From: Weeksellaceae bacterium
Lineage (GTDB): Bacteria; Bacteroidota; Bacteroidia; Flavobacteriales; Weeksellaceae
Assembly (NCBI GenBank): GCA_022013695.1
Contig: JAKLPS010000004.1
Location: 1 to 64,000 of the forward strand
Reading direction: 5' to 3'
Length of the DNA stretch: 64,000 bases
Position numbers and translations under genes: made by a program. The notes under the pieces are model-generated. The model was not told where the DNA came from. It saw nothing but the letters and a program-made list of their open reading frames with translations, and ran no database searches. Positions 24,675 to 33,062 of the stretch are shown here, piece after piece. Position 1 is the stretch's first letter. Each line of letters starts with the position of its first letter.

Positions 24675-26066
24675 TTATTGCGTGACAGAATTTCCTTTTT
24701 CCAGCCATTCCTTCATTCCGCCAGAATAATTCTTGACATTCTCAAAACCGTTTTTCTTCAACAAAGAATAGGCAATCGCTGCTCTGTCGCCGCTTTGGCA
24801 ATGGATCACGACTTGCCCCTCGCGGGAGATTTTATCAAGGTTATCTTCTATGGTTCCCACGAAAACATTTTTGGCATTTTCAATATGGGCAGCTTCGTAT
24901 TCGGATTGATTGCGTACATCGACTATCTGAATATCTTCTCTGTCCAGATAGGTTTTGAATTTTTCGATATCGATGACATCGGCCGTTTCCAAATCCAACC
25001 CAAGATTTTCGACCGAGTCGATGTAGCCCATCATTTGATCCATCCCGATTCTCATCAATTTGCGTGTAAGATCTTCCATTTGACCGTCCTCGGCAACCAG
25101 AATAAACGGCTCCGAATAATCTACCAGCCAACCCATCCAGGTGGAAAACGAATTATTGCCCTGAATATTGATGCTATTCGGGATGAAACCCTTGGCGAAG
25201 TCCACTTTATTTCTTGTGTCTATTACTTTAACGCCTCTGTTGTAAGCCTTCAAAAACTCGTCCTTCGACAGTTTTTGATGTTTTGGAACGTCTGGCAACA
25301 ATGGTCTTTCCACTTTATTGAGCTGCTTCATCATCGCGAAATATTTCGGCGGTTCTGGTTGCCCATCCAACAGGTATTCTACAAAACCTTCCTCATCATC
25401 TTCGTACTGAAAAGCCCAGTTTCTGATTTTTTCGTAACCCACCGTCGAATTGGGAACTGCTCCCAGAGATTTCCCACAGGCCGACCCGGCGCCGTGACCC
25501 GGCCAAACTTGAATATAATCTTGTAACTTACTGAAATTCTTTACGGAATGGAACATTTCTCGAGCTCCTTTTTCCTGCGTACCAACGATTCCGGCTACTT
25601 TTTCCAGCAAATCTGGTCGTCCGATGTCGCCCACGAAGACAAAATCTCCTGTAAAAATCATCACCGGAGCATCCGTTGCGGGATGGTCGGTCAGCAAGAA
25701 GCTGATGCTCTCGGGCGTGTGTCCGGGCGTGTGAATGACTTTCAGCGTCAGGTTTCCGACGGTTATCACATCGCCATTTTTCAATCCGATGTGTGGGAAT
25801 TGATATTGCCAATCTGCGCCACCTTCGTCCGAAAGATACATTTTTGCACCAGTAACAGCGGCGAGCTCGCGCGAGCCAGCCAAGAAATCGGCGTGAATGT
25901 GGGTTTCTGCGATGTGCGTAATTTTAAGATTATTTTCATTGGCAATCTGAAGGTAGGTGTCGATATCCCGCTTGGCATCGATCACGATGGCTTCGCCTTT
26001 TGCTTGGCAACCGATTAAGTAGCTTGCTTGCGCAAGGCTCTTATCATAAATATGCTGAAAATACAT
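24675..26066 (-). CDS. CstB-like persulfide dioxygenase-rhodanese fusion
   Basis: A 463-residue protein. The N-terminal metallo-beta-lactamase domain (1-250) has the ligands ETHIHADF, HTPGHTPES, FTGDFVF and WPGHGAG. A first rhodanese-like domain (about 260-355) lacks a cysteine at the loop (LVAEDGQ). The second (about 365-460) is active-type, VVIHCQSGDRAA. This order, dioxygenase, pseudo-rhodanese, rhodanese, is that of Staphylococcus aureus CstB, which oxidises persulfides with O2 to sulfite or thiosulfate. It heads an operon with DUF2892 and thioredoxin. A palindrome and -7 element upstream suggest Crp/Fnr control. Confidence 0.9.
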   Translation of the reverse strand: MYFQHIYDKSLAQASYLIGCQAKGEAIVIDAKRDIDTYLQIANENNLKITHIAETHIHADFLAGSRELAAVTGAKMYLSDEGGADWQYQFPHIGLKNGDVITVGNLTLKVIHTPGHTPESISFLLTDHPATDAPVMIFTGDFVFVGDIGRPDLLEKVAGIVGTQEKGAREMFHSVKNFSKLQDYIQVWPGHGAGSACGKSLGAVPNSTVGYEKIRNWAFQYEDDEEGFVEYLLDGQPEPPKYFAMMKQLNKVERPLLPDVPKHQKLSKDEFLKAYNRGVKVIDTRNKVDFAKGFIPNSINIQGNNSFSTWMGWLVDYSEPFILVAEDGQMEDLTRKLMRIGMDQMMGYIDSVENLGLDLETADVIDIEKFKTYLDREDIQIVDVRNQSEYEAAHIENAKNVFVGTIEDNLDKISREGQVVIHCQSGDRAAIAYSLLKKNGFENVKNYSGGMKEWLEKGNSVTQ

Positions 26067-26087
26067 AAATTAATTTTTTATAATGTA

Positions 26088-26095
26088 CAAAATTA
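26088..26095 (-). promoter_or_regulatory. -7 element TAATTTTG for the CstB-like operon
   Basis: A perfect TAnnTTTG 21 nt upstream of the ATG at 26066, with the palindrome at 26118-26131 centred 33 bp further upstream. Confidence 0.6.
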
Positions 26096-26117
26096 TAATC
26101 TATTTCTTAATTTTTAC

Positions 26118-26131
26118 GTAATCTTGATTAC
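26118..26131 (-). promoter_or_regulatory. putative Crp/Fnr box GTAATcttgATTAC
   Basis: A perfect 5-4-5 inverted repeat at a class-II-activator-like position, 33 bp centre to centre from the -7 element. It resembles boxes at 29461, 40459 and 41375. Confidence 0.65.
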
Positions 26132-26141
26132 ATAGTGCAAA

Positions 26142-26759
26142 TTACTTTTTAACGGCAAAAATCCTCACGACAGAAGCTTGACCTTTGTGTTGATTTCCTT
26201 CATTGAGTGTGATGGTTTTGACAACGGCTTCTTGGAAGTCGAAGTTTTCGAAATCCTTCATCAATTCTTCAAGAGAATATAGCATTTCGGCATTCTGCGG
26301 TCCTCCAGATTGCGGGTTGGATTTTTGATATTCTACTTGAAGTTTGGAAAAACCTTCTAAAATAAGAATGCCACCGGGCTTAAGAAATGCTGATAGGGTC
26401 TGATGAAATTTTCTTCTCAGATTTGGGGGGAAATGGACAAATATAAGTGCCAAAGCTTCAAAAGAATGATCTGGATGTTTTATATGTTCTGCATCTGCGA
26501 TGGTATAAGAAATTTGGGTATGGTTTTTTTGAGCTAGTGCAAGTGCTTTTTTCTTTCCTGCTTCGGCCTGGTCAAATGCTTCCACCTTCCATCCCTGTGT
26601 CGCAGCATAAACCGCATTCCTGCCTTCTCCTTCTGCCGGGAAAAGTATTTTGCCAGGTTTTACTACTTGCAATTTTTCTTTCAGATATTCATTGGGGGCG
26701 GTCCCGTAAATATAATCGTTTTGGCTATATCGATCGTTCCAAAAATCTTTTTGAGGCAT
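26142..26759 (-). CDS. class I SAM-dependent methyltransferase (TehB/thiopurine methyltransferase-like)
   Basis: A 205-residue methyltransferase with FWNDRYSQNDYIYGTAPNEYL at the N terminus, a glycine-containing SAM loop ILFPAEGEGRNAVYAA, and the acidic residue in VEAFDQ. LKPGGILILEGFSK matches the post-IV strand. This profile fits the TehB/thiopurine methyltransferase-like group. It follows TauE/SafE by 12 bp on the same strand; a thiol or sulfide methylation role is an attractive but unproven inference. Confidence 0.85.
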   Translation of the reverse strand: MPQKDFWNDRYSQNDYIYGTAPNEYLKEKLQVVKPGKILFPAEGEGRNAVYAATQGWKVEAFDQAEAGKKKALALAQKNHTQISYTIADAEHIKHPDHSFEALALIFVHFPPNLRRKFHQTLSAFLKPGGILILEGFSKLQVEYQKSNPQSGGPQNAEMLYSLEELMKDFENFDFQEAVVKTITLNEGNQHKGQASVVRIFAVKK

Positions 26760-26771
26760 TATTTGAGGGTT

Positions 26772-27572
26772 TTATAAAATTAATTCTTTTGCAAGGATAT
26801 ACATTCCCATTAATAAAACGAACCATCCGAAAAAGGTTTTCAGTTTTTTGGCTGATAATTTAGATGAGAAAAAGATCCCGATAAAAATCCCGATGATAGA
26901 CATTGCGGTAAATTTAATGAGCATATTCCAGTCTATTGCGGAATGTTCGCTTTTAAGAAATCCTGTGAAGCCGATCAGGGAATTGATGGTAATGATAAAC
27001 AACGATGTTGCCACAGCTGTCTTCATCGGCATCTTTGCGAAAAAAACCAGAGCGGGAATAATAAGAAATCCGCCTCCTGCTCCTACCAGACCTGTTATAA
27101 TGCCGACCAGTGCCCCTGTTAGAAGTATCATTATGTGATTGTGCTCTGCTTTGGGACTGTCTATATTTTCTTTGCCGTCTTTACTAGGGCGTATCATTGA
27201 TACCGACGCAGCCACCATTACTACGGCAAAAAGTATCATCAAAAAAATAGATTTGGTAAGTTGAAAATTTCCTGTTTTCAGAATAATTTCTGGGATAACT
27301 GGAACAATAAGTGCTCTAGTGAGGTAAACGGTAACAACGGAAGGGATTCCGAAAAGTAAAATTGCTTTAAACTGTAAGCCTTGGTTATAAAAACTTCTGA
27401 TTCCTCCAGCAAAAGAAGTTACCCCAACAACAAATAAAGAATAGCCAGTTGCTAAAACGGGGTCAATATTCAAAATGTAAACCATAATAGGAACGGTAAG
27501 GATAGACCCTCCGCTCCCTATCAATCCGAGGGAAATCCCTACTAAAAGAGCTAAAATGTATCCTGCTAACAT
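26772..27572 (-). CDS. TauE/SafE sulfite/sulfur-anion exporter
   Basis: A 266-residue protein from the ATG at 27572 with about eight membrane helices. The TauE repeat motif GLIGSGGSILTVPIMVY appears in the first half and GLVGAGGGFLIIPALV in the second. TauE/SafE proteins are thought to export sulfite or related organosulfonates; a tauE gene also accompanies the S. aureus cst locus. A weaker Crp/Fnr-like box at 27626 and a TAATTTTG element at 27601 suggest shared regulation with the persulfide genes. Confidence 0.9.
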   Translation of the reverse strand: MLAGYILALLVGISLGLIGSGGSILTVPIMVYILNIDPVLATGYSLFVVGVTSFAGGIRSFYNQGLQFKAILLFGIPSVVTVYLTRALIVPVIPEIILKTGNFQLTKSIFLMILFAVVMVAASVSMIRPSKDGKENIDSPKAEHNHIMILLTGALVGIITGLVGAGGGFLIIPALVFFAKMPMKTAVATSLFIITINSLIGFTGFLKSEHSAIDWNMLIKFTAMSIIGIFIGIFFSSKLSAKKLKTFFGWFVLLMGMYILAKELIL

Positions 27573-27593
27573 AGGGTCATATTTTTCAAAAGA

Positions 27594-27601
27594 CAAAATT
27601 A
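27594..27601 (-). promoter_or_regulatory. -7 element TAATTTTG for the TauE/SafE gene
   Basis: A perfect TAnnTTTG, 21 nt upstream of the ATG. Confidence 0.55.
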
Positions 27602-27625
27602 TAATCGGTGGATACAAAATAGTCA

Positions 27626-27639
27626 GTGATATAAGCTGA
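27626..27639 (-). promoter_or_regulatory. weak Crp/Fnr-like box GTGATataaGCTGA
   Basis: One good half-site. It shares AGTCAGTGATrTAAG with the box upstream of the rhodanese gene (41371). Centre-to-centre distance to the -7 element is 35 bp rather than 33. Confidence 0.35.
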
Positions 27640-27776
27640 TCGTTTTTCTATGTTTTTGCTAACAGTTTTGTAGGCATTTTTAGTTTTAAGATACAGAAAA
27701 CGCAAAACAAAAACAAAAAATATAGTCATTAAATACTAATAATCAGTAAGTTAATAATATTTCTGAGAGCAACTAA

Positions 27777-27929
27777 TTACTTTTTATTTAGATATTCATC
27801 ATCTCTTGTTCCGCCGTGTCCTTTGGCAACCACATTCATAATTTTGATATTAAGAAAAATAAATTTAAAAAACTGCAGGAAGGGATTATGCATTTTAAAT
27901 TTTTCGTATTTGGATATTCTTTCAGACAT
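27777..27929 (-). CDS. 50-aa small protein with KGHGGTR motif
   Basis: This ORF is not in the supplied track. From ATG 27929 to TAA 27777 it encodes 50 residues: a basic start (SERISKYEKFKMHNP), a hydrophobic middle (FLQFFKFIFLNIKIM) and an invariant-looking end VVAKGHGGTRDDE. It starts 28 bp after the SQR stop on the same strand. I recall similar tiny proteins with KGHGGTR in other Flavobacteriia, without any function. Its position suggests a membrane-associated partner of SQR. Confidence 0.65.
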   Translation of the reverse strand: MSERISKYEKFKMHNPFLQFFKFIFLNIKIMNVVAKGHGGTRDDEYLNKK

Positions 27930-27957
27930 TATTTTTTATTATTTTTTTGTTGATATG

Positions 27958-29418
27958 TTATTCAGGAATCAGCCACCAAAATGGCTTCATTTTGGCTTTC
28001 CAGATAAACCCGATATGCAGCGCATATTTTACCCAATGTCCTGCCAATCCTATCTCTCCAAATGTTTTATGAATGTCTCGTCCTCCAGTTTTCGAATATT
28101 TTACATAATCGGGCACAATAGGACAAGTAGTTATACTTACTGCCGAACCTTTCATCAAACCGAAACCGGCCGAAGCTATGCAAGCCGCACCCATATTTCC
28201 CAAAGAACCTTTATGAATATGCGGATTCTGACCATTTTTAATTTGTTCGATGATATTATCCGCCACTAGCTTTGCCGTAATTCCCGAAGGCATTCCTGTT
28301 CTTGGAGGCGCTGGAAAAATTGGATTACCGTTTTTGCTGATATGAGGTTTGGATATCGAATGCGGTGGTGCAAATGCAATACCAGGTGCAAAAATATTGG
28401 GGAAACTTGGATTTGTGTAGGTTTCTGGCCAGTCCTGTACTTTCCATTCTTCATAAGGTTTTTCGGTATAATCTGCATCTACGATCATAAATCCTCTGAA
28501 AAGCTTCGAAGTGATGTCTTCGCCATTTTTACCAAAAGCCTTGAACGGATGACCGGAAAAAGCAGGGATCAGCATTGCGAAATCGTAATCTTCCGTTTTA
28601 TAATCTCCCTCCAAAGTTTCGTAATGCACTTTCCCTGGTTCTACCTTATAAACACCTGCTCGGGTAATCCATTTGATTCCACGGTCTTCAAAAACCATTT
28701 CCACCATTTCCGAAGATTTCATCCGTATTCCTTTATATGCGAGCAACATCCCGTCCATCCCGAAATCTCCCAATTCATATTCGTTGGAAATCCACGTAAT
28801 TTCGACGTTGTCACGCAGTCCTTTTCTGCGGAGTTCGTTTTCGACATTCAAAATATATTCAAACGCAGCACCCTGGCAAGTAGCTTTGGGATGCCCTGTA
28901 CCAATGAGCACTTTGAGTTTCTTATTTGTTTTTTTGATTTTTTCCTCTAGCTCTTTCAAGCCTTGCGCAGCGTGCTCGGCGTGTCCGTATGTACAAACGG
29001 AGTACATCTCATTTTCTCCCGGGTTTAGCCCTTCTGTCTGGTCAAAAGCCAGTCTGGGACCGGTAGCGTTGATGAGGTAGTCATAGGTGATTTTTTCCTG
29101 CTGTCCTATGTTTTCTCCGGCCACATATTCTGCCACAATGTAGGGCTTGCTTGCCTCTTGGTTACCTTCTGGATAGAAACTTAGCGCTTTTGCCTGTTTG
29201 TAGCCAATTCCTTTTTTTTTGTATAAAGGCTTCAAGGGAAATACGACTTCTTTTGTCTGCATTCTTCCGACCCCCACCCAAATATTGGAGGGAACCCATT
29301 GGTAATTGCTGTTGGGCGAAACTACCAGAACTTCGTGCTCTTTACCGAGTTTTCTTCTCAAATGGGCCGCAGCAGTATGACCAGCTATCCCTGCGCCCAA
29401 GATCACTATTTTTGACAT
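27958..29418 (-). CDS. sqr: sulfide:quinone oxidoreductase
   Basis: A 486-residue flavoprotein from the ATG at 29418. The FAD-binding motif IVILGAGIAGHTAAAHL is at the N terminus. Redox cysteines appear in KATCQGAAFEYIL and in GAACIASAGFG, matching the paired cysteines that take up sulfide sulfur as persulfide in SQR. A further CPIVPDY cysteine and a membrane-associating C terminus follow. SQR oxidises H2S, passes electrons to quinone, and delivers persulfide to a low-molecular-weight thiol, the substrate of the CstB-like enzyme. The promoter has a palindrome at 29461 and a TAATTTTA element. Confidence 0.88.
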   Translation of the reverse strand: MSKIVILGAGIAGHTAAAHLRRKLGKEHEVLVVSPNSNYQWVPSNIWVGVGRMQTKEVVFPLKPLYKKKGIGYKQAKALSFYPEGNQEASKPYIVAEYVAGENIGQQEKITYDYLINATGPRLAFDQTEGLNPGENEMYSVCTYGHAEHAAQGLKELEEKIKKTNKKLKVLIGTGHPKATCQGAAFEYILNVENELRRKGLRDNVEITWISNEYELGDFGMDGMLLAYKGIRMKSSEMVEMVFEDRGIKWITRAGVYKVEPGKVHYETLEGDYKTEDYDFAMLIPAFSGHPFKAFGKNGEDITSKLFRGFMIVDADYTEKPYEEWKVQDWPETYTNPSFPNIFAPGIAFAPPHSISKPHISKNGNPIFPAPPRTGMPSGITAKLVADNIIEQIKNGQNPHIHKGSLGNMGAACIASAGFGLMKGSAVSITTCPIVPDYVKYSKTGGRDIHKTFGEIGLAGHWVKYALHIGFIWKAKMKPFWWLIPE

Positions 29419-29430
29419 AATAATTTTTTT

Positions 29431-29438
29431 TAAAATTA
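29431..29438 (-). promoter_or_regulatory. -7-like element TAATTTTA for sqr
   Basis: Seven of eight positions match TAnnTTTG. It is 12 nt upstream of the ATG at 29418 and centred 33 bp from the palindrome. Confidence 0.45.
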
Positions 29439-29460
29439 TCACCTTAGAAATCAGTACACT

Positions 29461-29474
29461 GTGACATTCATCAC
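29461..29474 (-). promoter_or_regulatory. putative Crp/Fnr box GTGACattcATCAC
   Basis: With flanks it reads TGTGA-N6-TCACA, identical to the enterobacterial CRP consensus core. The centre lies 33 bp from the sqr -7-like element, as at three other promoters here. Confidence 0.65.
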
Positions 29475-29498
29475 ATACGGCATGTATATTTTGGTAAT

Positions 29499-29843
29499 CT
29501 ATATTTCTTTTGCAAATTGTTTTATAATTTCAGTCAAATACAGGGAGTTCACCTTTTGGTAAGGCAGGCTGTTTTGATCTAATAATTTCTTGAGGTTTTT
29601 GCCCATTGCATAATACATGATTTGATCTGCGTCGGCAAAAAGTCTGATTAATTCCTGATGTCCGCAGTCCACACCAGATTTCTTTGTGGCGCCTTTGCGA
29701 TCAGGTTGAGAATGATTGCGTTTTGCAAACTCCAAGGCAATTATATTTCTTTTATCTAATGTATAAATTGCAAGCTCAAGGCACCTACCTATGTGAATGG
29801 CAATTGTTTCCCGATCATTGGTTGGAATTATAATTTTTGTCAT
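29499..29843 (-). CDS. NifX/NifB-type iron-molybdenum-cofactor-like domain protein
   Basis: A 114-residue protein resembling the dinitrogenase Fe-Mo-cofactor domain family: KIIIPTNDRETIAIHIGRCLELAIY at the start, and later VDCGHQELIRLFADADQIMYYAMGK. In non-nitrogen-fixers such domains bind metal clusters or have unknown roles. No nif genes are present. It starts 1 nt after the stop of the 37-aa peptide following cydB, so it appears to be the last gene of the cytochrome bd operon. Its cysteines could hold a metal; that is inference. Confidence 0.6.
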   Translation of the reverse strand: MTKIIIPTNDRETIAIHIGRCLELAIYTLDKRNIIALEFAKRNHSQPDRKGATKKSGVDCGHQELIRLFADADQIMYYAMGKNLKKLLDQNSLPYQKVNSLYLTEIIKQFAKEI

Positions 29844-29844
29844 A

Positions 29845-29958
29845 TCACTTCAGTTTTTCTTCATTTTCCAGTTTTTGAAACAACCAAAAAATGAGTTTGT
29901 AGGAAAGGTAAATCATTATAGGAAGTGTAATGATTTGGAGTATTTCTTTTATTTGCAT
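29845..29958 (-). CDS. 37-aa single-helix membrane peptide after cydB (CydX-like position)
   Basis: This ORF is too short for the track. ATG 29958 to TGA 29845 encodes 37 residues: a short polar start (MQIKEILQ), one transmembrane helix (ITLPIMIYLSYKLIFWLF) and an acidic/basic tail (QKLENEEKLK). It starts 24 bp after the cydB stop and ends 1 nt before the next ATG, as expected for an operon gene. Proteobacterial cytochrome bd has a similar small single-helix subunit, CydX, but sequence similarity to CydX is not obvious. A bd subunit or assembly peptide is inferred from position. Confidence 0.6.
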   Translation of the reverse strand: MQIKEILQIITLPIMIYLSYKLIFWLFQKLENEEKLK

Positions 29959-29982
29959 TGCTTTATTTTTTTTGAATAAGAA

Positions 29983-31167
29983 TTAATAGGTGTCATTTTC
30001 AGAGTTTTCGAACTCGGATGAAGAAATTTTTCGAGAATCAATTTTGCGCCAAACCATTGCAATGTAGCCCACTACAAAGGGAATCATAAGCGATACGTAG
30101 CTCATCGTTCTTAAAGTAAACTCGCTGGAGGAGGCATTGGAAATCGTGAGAGAACTTTGCAGGTCATAAGTTGACGGATAACATGCTGTATTATTGAATC
30201 CTACTGATATCAAAAGCATCCAAATGGTAAAGACGGTTCCGACACCGGAAAACCAGATTCCGTTTGTGCTTTTCATAAAAATATTTAGTACCAATCCTAT
30301 CAAAACCAAAACTACACCGAAGACGAAAACAACTGTGAGAAAAGGCATTTCCAAAAAGTTTTGGAGATATTTATACGGTTGCAGAACAACTTCCTGCGTA
30401 TGAGGATTGACGGCATAACCATCCAAAAACAGCAACCTAATAAGCCAGAACAAAAAGAATATCAAGAAAGCAACAGCATTAATTCTGAGGCTTTTTTTGG
30501 AGGTTCTCAGGATGTTTTCGTTATCAATTATTTTCTGGAAATACAGATTTGCCAAAACTCTTGCAAGGAAGAAAACAGCCAGGCCAAGACTTATATTCTG
30601 AAAAAAGGCAAAATGCTCTACGGTCCAAAGTGCTTCTAGACCGTGGAAAGGTGTTTTCCAGGAAGAAATGATTGGCATTTCCCGCATCGTCATATTCACC
30701 ATATTGGATTTGTTGACGGAAAACTCTGCTCCAGTAAAAAAAGTAGAAACGGCAACGCCCAGAAGAAAGCTTCCCAAAACCCCATTCAAAAAAAGGAAAA
30801 TTTCAAACGTTTTATGGCCTAAGAAATTCCCCACTTTGCTTCGAAACTCGTAGGAAACTGCCTGAACAATGAATGCAAACAAAATTGCCATCCAAACATA
30901 ATAGGCACCGCTAAAACTGGTGGAATAAAATAGAGGAAACGAGGCAAAAAGAGCACCACCAAACGTCACCAATGTAGTGAATGTAATTTCCCATTTCCGT
31001 CCTGTAGAATTTAGTAACATCGTTTTTTCCTTCTCATTGGAAGCTAAAGAATAAATCAAGGATTGGCCTCCCTGAACAAATAGGAGGAACACCAATAATG
31101 CCCCCAAAAGTGACACCAATGCCCACCAATAGTGTTGCAGGCCGTTATAATCTAAGAATGAAAACAT
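29983..31167 (-). CDS. cydB: cytochrome bd ubiquinol oxidase subunit II
   Basis: A 394-residue polytopic protein. It starts LQHYWWALVSLLGALLVFLLFVQGG, matching the CydB quinol-oxidase N terminus, and has GAYYVWMAILFAFIVQAVSYEFRSK, the family-typical helix with charged residues. CydB pairs with CydA to form the bd oxidase, which reduces O2 with high affinity and resists sulfide. It follows cydA by 12 bp. Nearness to SQR fits a sulfide-tolerant terminal oxidase, which is established for bd enzymes and inferred for this locus. Confidence 0.93.
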   Translation of the reverse strand: MFSFLDYNGLQHYWWALVSLLGALLVFLLFVQGGQSLIYSLASNEKEKTMLLNSTGRKWEITFTTLVTFGGALFASFPLFYSTSFSGAYYVWMAILFAFIVQAVSYEFRSKVGNFLGHKTFEIFLFLNGVLGSFLLGVAVSTFFTGAEFSVNKSNMVNMTMREMPIISSWKTPFHGLEALWTVEHFAFFQNISLGLAVFFLARVLANLYFQKIIDNENILRTSKKSLRINAVAFLIFFLFWLIRLLFLDGYAVNPHTQEVVLQPYKYLQNFLEMPFLTVVFVFGVVLVLIGLVLNIFMKSTNGIWFSGVGTVFTIWMLLISVGFNNTACYPSTYDLQSSLTISNASSSEFTLRTMSYVSLMIPFVVGYIAMVWRKIDSRKISSSEFENSENDTY

Positions 31168-31179
31168 AGTTTTATTATT

Positions 31180-32715
31180 TTAATGTTGAGAACCTTTTCT
31201 GATTGCTGAAAGCATAATTTTGATCTCGGCAATTAGCAGTATTGTGAAAATAATCACAAACAAAAAGAATGTAATCTGAACGCTGTATGCATCTATCTGC
31301 GAAACCGATGCTATATTTGGCAGCAGATTTTGGATGGTCCAAGGTTGTCTCCCCACTTCTGCCACTACCCAGCCCGACTGTGAGGCAATATATCCCAGCG
31401 GAATGCTCCACAAAGTGAGCCGCAGCAACCCCTTACTTTTGTCTAAATTTCCTTTCATTATTTTCACGAAAAGCAAAATGAAGAGAAACAAAAAGTAAGT
31501 TCCAAGAATTACCATAATATGAAATGAGTAAAAACTTATTTTGACGTTAGGAATCAGCATATGCGAATTTTTCCCGTAGTAATATCCGTAGCCAAAATCT
31601 TTTTCGTGCGCACGGAAGGTCTTTAGTTCTTGTGCAGCTGTCGGCAGATCACCTGCTTTTTTTGCCTCGCCATAATGCCGCAAAGCATCAATCGCTTTTT
31701 TACCGCTAGCAATTCTTTCGTCGTAAGAAGGGATACCTTCTTTTTGGTTTCCGTGCACCAAATCGCTGATACCGGGAACAAACTTCTCAGAATCTAAAAA
31801 CGCAAGATAAGATAAGGCTTTCGGAATCTGGAACTGCACTAGAAATTGTTCTTTTTTATGAATCGTTTTATCTTGTTCACCGAAAATACCCATCGCAATG
31901 AGCGGTGCAGAGCGGTCCCCCTCGTATAGACCCTCCATAGCCGCCAATTTCATAGGCTGCGTTCTGGCCACTTGCCTCGCAGACTCATCTCCGCTCCAAA
32001 ATGTGCCCACGGTTGCTAAAAGTCCGAAAACGGTTGCCACCAGCATGCTTCGCTTTGCTAGGATAACGTCTCTATTTTTCAACAAAAACCAAGCGCTTAC
32101 ACCTACAACAAACAACGCCGAAACGATGTAGGAAGAAATGACGGTATGAAGAAATTTATTTACTGCCACCGGATTTAGAAGTACCGCCCAGAAATCAATC
32201 ATCTCATTTCGCATCGTATCTGGATTGAACTGTACTCCCACGGGATTCTGCATCCAACCGTTTGCCACCAGAATCCACAACGCTGAAAGATTGGAACCGA
32301 TGGCAACCAACCAACTCGAAGTAAGATGAAATCTCTGGCTTACCCTGTCCCAACCGAAAAACATGACAGCAATGAAGGTGCTTTCCATAAAGAACGCCAT
32401 TATTCCTTCAATGGCCAGCGGAGCTCCGAATATATCTCCAACAAACCAAGAATAATTGCTCCAATTGGTTCCGAATTCGAATTCCAAAATAATTCCAGTG
32501 GCAACTCCAATGGCAAAGTTGATTCCGAATAACTTCATCCAGAATTTGGTAATCTCTTTCCACTTTTCGTCTTGTGTTTTCACATATATGGTTTCCATAA
32601 TGGCAATCATAAATGTTGTTCCCAATGTAAGCGGAACAAACATCCAGTGATACATTGCGGTAAGAGCAAATTGTGCTCTGGACCAATTGACAAGTTCCCA
32701 GTCTATATGGTTCAT
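31180..32715 (-). CDS. cydA: cytochrome bd ubiquinol oxidase subunit I
   Basis: A 511-residue protein. The heme-ligand helix SRAQFALTAMYHWMFVPLTLG is at the N terminus. A Q-loop of moderate length lies between about residues 265 and 370 (HGNQKEGIPSYDERI to GYGYYYGKN), and the late motif VGRQPWTIQNLLP matches the usual GRQPW. It contains the hemes b558, b595 and d and oxidises quinol. DUF4492 precedes it by 15 bp and cydB follows by 12 bp. Confidence 0.95.
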   Translation of the reverse strand: MNHIDWELVNWSRAQFALTAMYHWMFVPLTLGTTFMIAIMETIYVKTQDEKWKEITKFWMKLFGINFAIGVATGIILEFEFGTNWSNYSWFVGDIFGAPLAIEGIMAFFMESTFIAVMFFGWDRVSQRFHLTSSWLVAIGSNLSALWILVANGWMQNPVGVQFNPDTMRNEMIDFWAVLLNPVAVNKFLHTVISSYIVSALFVVGVSAWFLLKNRDVILAKRSMLVATVFGLLATVGTFWSGDESARQVARTQPMKLAAMEGLYEGDRSAPLIAMGIFGEQDKTIHKKEQFLVQFQIPKALSYLAFLDSEKFVPGISDLVHGNQKEGIPSYDERIASGKKAIDALRHYGEAKKAGDLPTAAQELKTFRAHEKDFGYGYYYGKNSHMLIPNVKISFYSFHIMVILGTYFLFLFILLFVKIMKGNLDKSKGLLRLTLWSIPLGYIASQSGWVVAEVGRQPWTIQNLLPNIASVSQIDAYSVQITFFLFVIIFTILLIAEIKIMLSAIRKGSQH

Positions 32716-32730
32716 AATATTGTAATTTTT

Positions 32731-32979
32731 CTATTTTTTGATTTCTGTAAAATTTTTCCGAAGATATTCCATTCTTTGCTGGTCGTTTTCAAATTCTGTT
32801 TTTAAAAAGTCTTTAAAAAAAAATATTTTTAGAATACCGAACATTATCAAGAGCTTAAGAACTGCGATCACCCAGAGCGTACGGCTTTCTTTGGACATAA
32901 TACTAAAGCCATATTGGTAAAGCTTAATAAGTTCCTGAAATGGATATAATAATAATCTGAATACCGAATGAACTGTCAT
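32731..32979 (-). CDS. DUF4492 small membrane protein upstream of cydA
   Basis: An 82-residue protein with an amphipathic start (FRLLLYPFQELIKLYQYGFSIM) and one membrane helix (LWVIAVLKLLIMFGILKIFFF), then a charged tail. DUF4492 is a Bacteroidota family I associate with a position directly upstream of cydA. It opens the cyd operon behind a TACTTTTG -7 element. Function is unproven; assembly or regulation of the bd oxidase is likely. Confidence 0.8.
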   Translation of the reverse strand: MTVHSVFRLLLYPFQELIKLYQYGFSIMSKESRTLWVIAVLKLLIMFGILKIFFFKDFLKTEFENDQQRMEYLRKNFTEIKK

Positions 32980-33002
32980 AATTGCAAGAGTATTTTATAA
33001 AG

Positions 33003-33010
33003 CAAAAGTA
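33003..33010 (-). promoter_or_regulatory. -7 element TACTTTTG for the cyd operon
   Basis: A perfect TAnnTTTG, 23 nt upstream of the DUF4492 ATG. No Crp/Fnr-type palindrome is found at the 33-bp spacing used by the sulfide genes. Confidence 0.55.
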
Positions 33011-33062
33011 CCTGCAAATGCTTTCTAAACTGTGGCAGAAAAACAGGTGAAAATGGTAATTT

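Noticed and set aside
33003-33046. A Crp/Fnr box for the cytochrome bd operon at 33 bp from its -7 element.
   Set aside because: The sequence at the expected position (TGGCAGAAAAACAG) does not fit GTnAY-N4-RTnAC.
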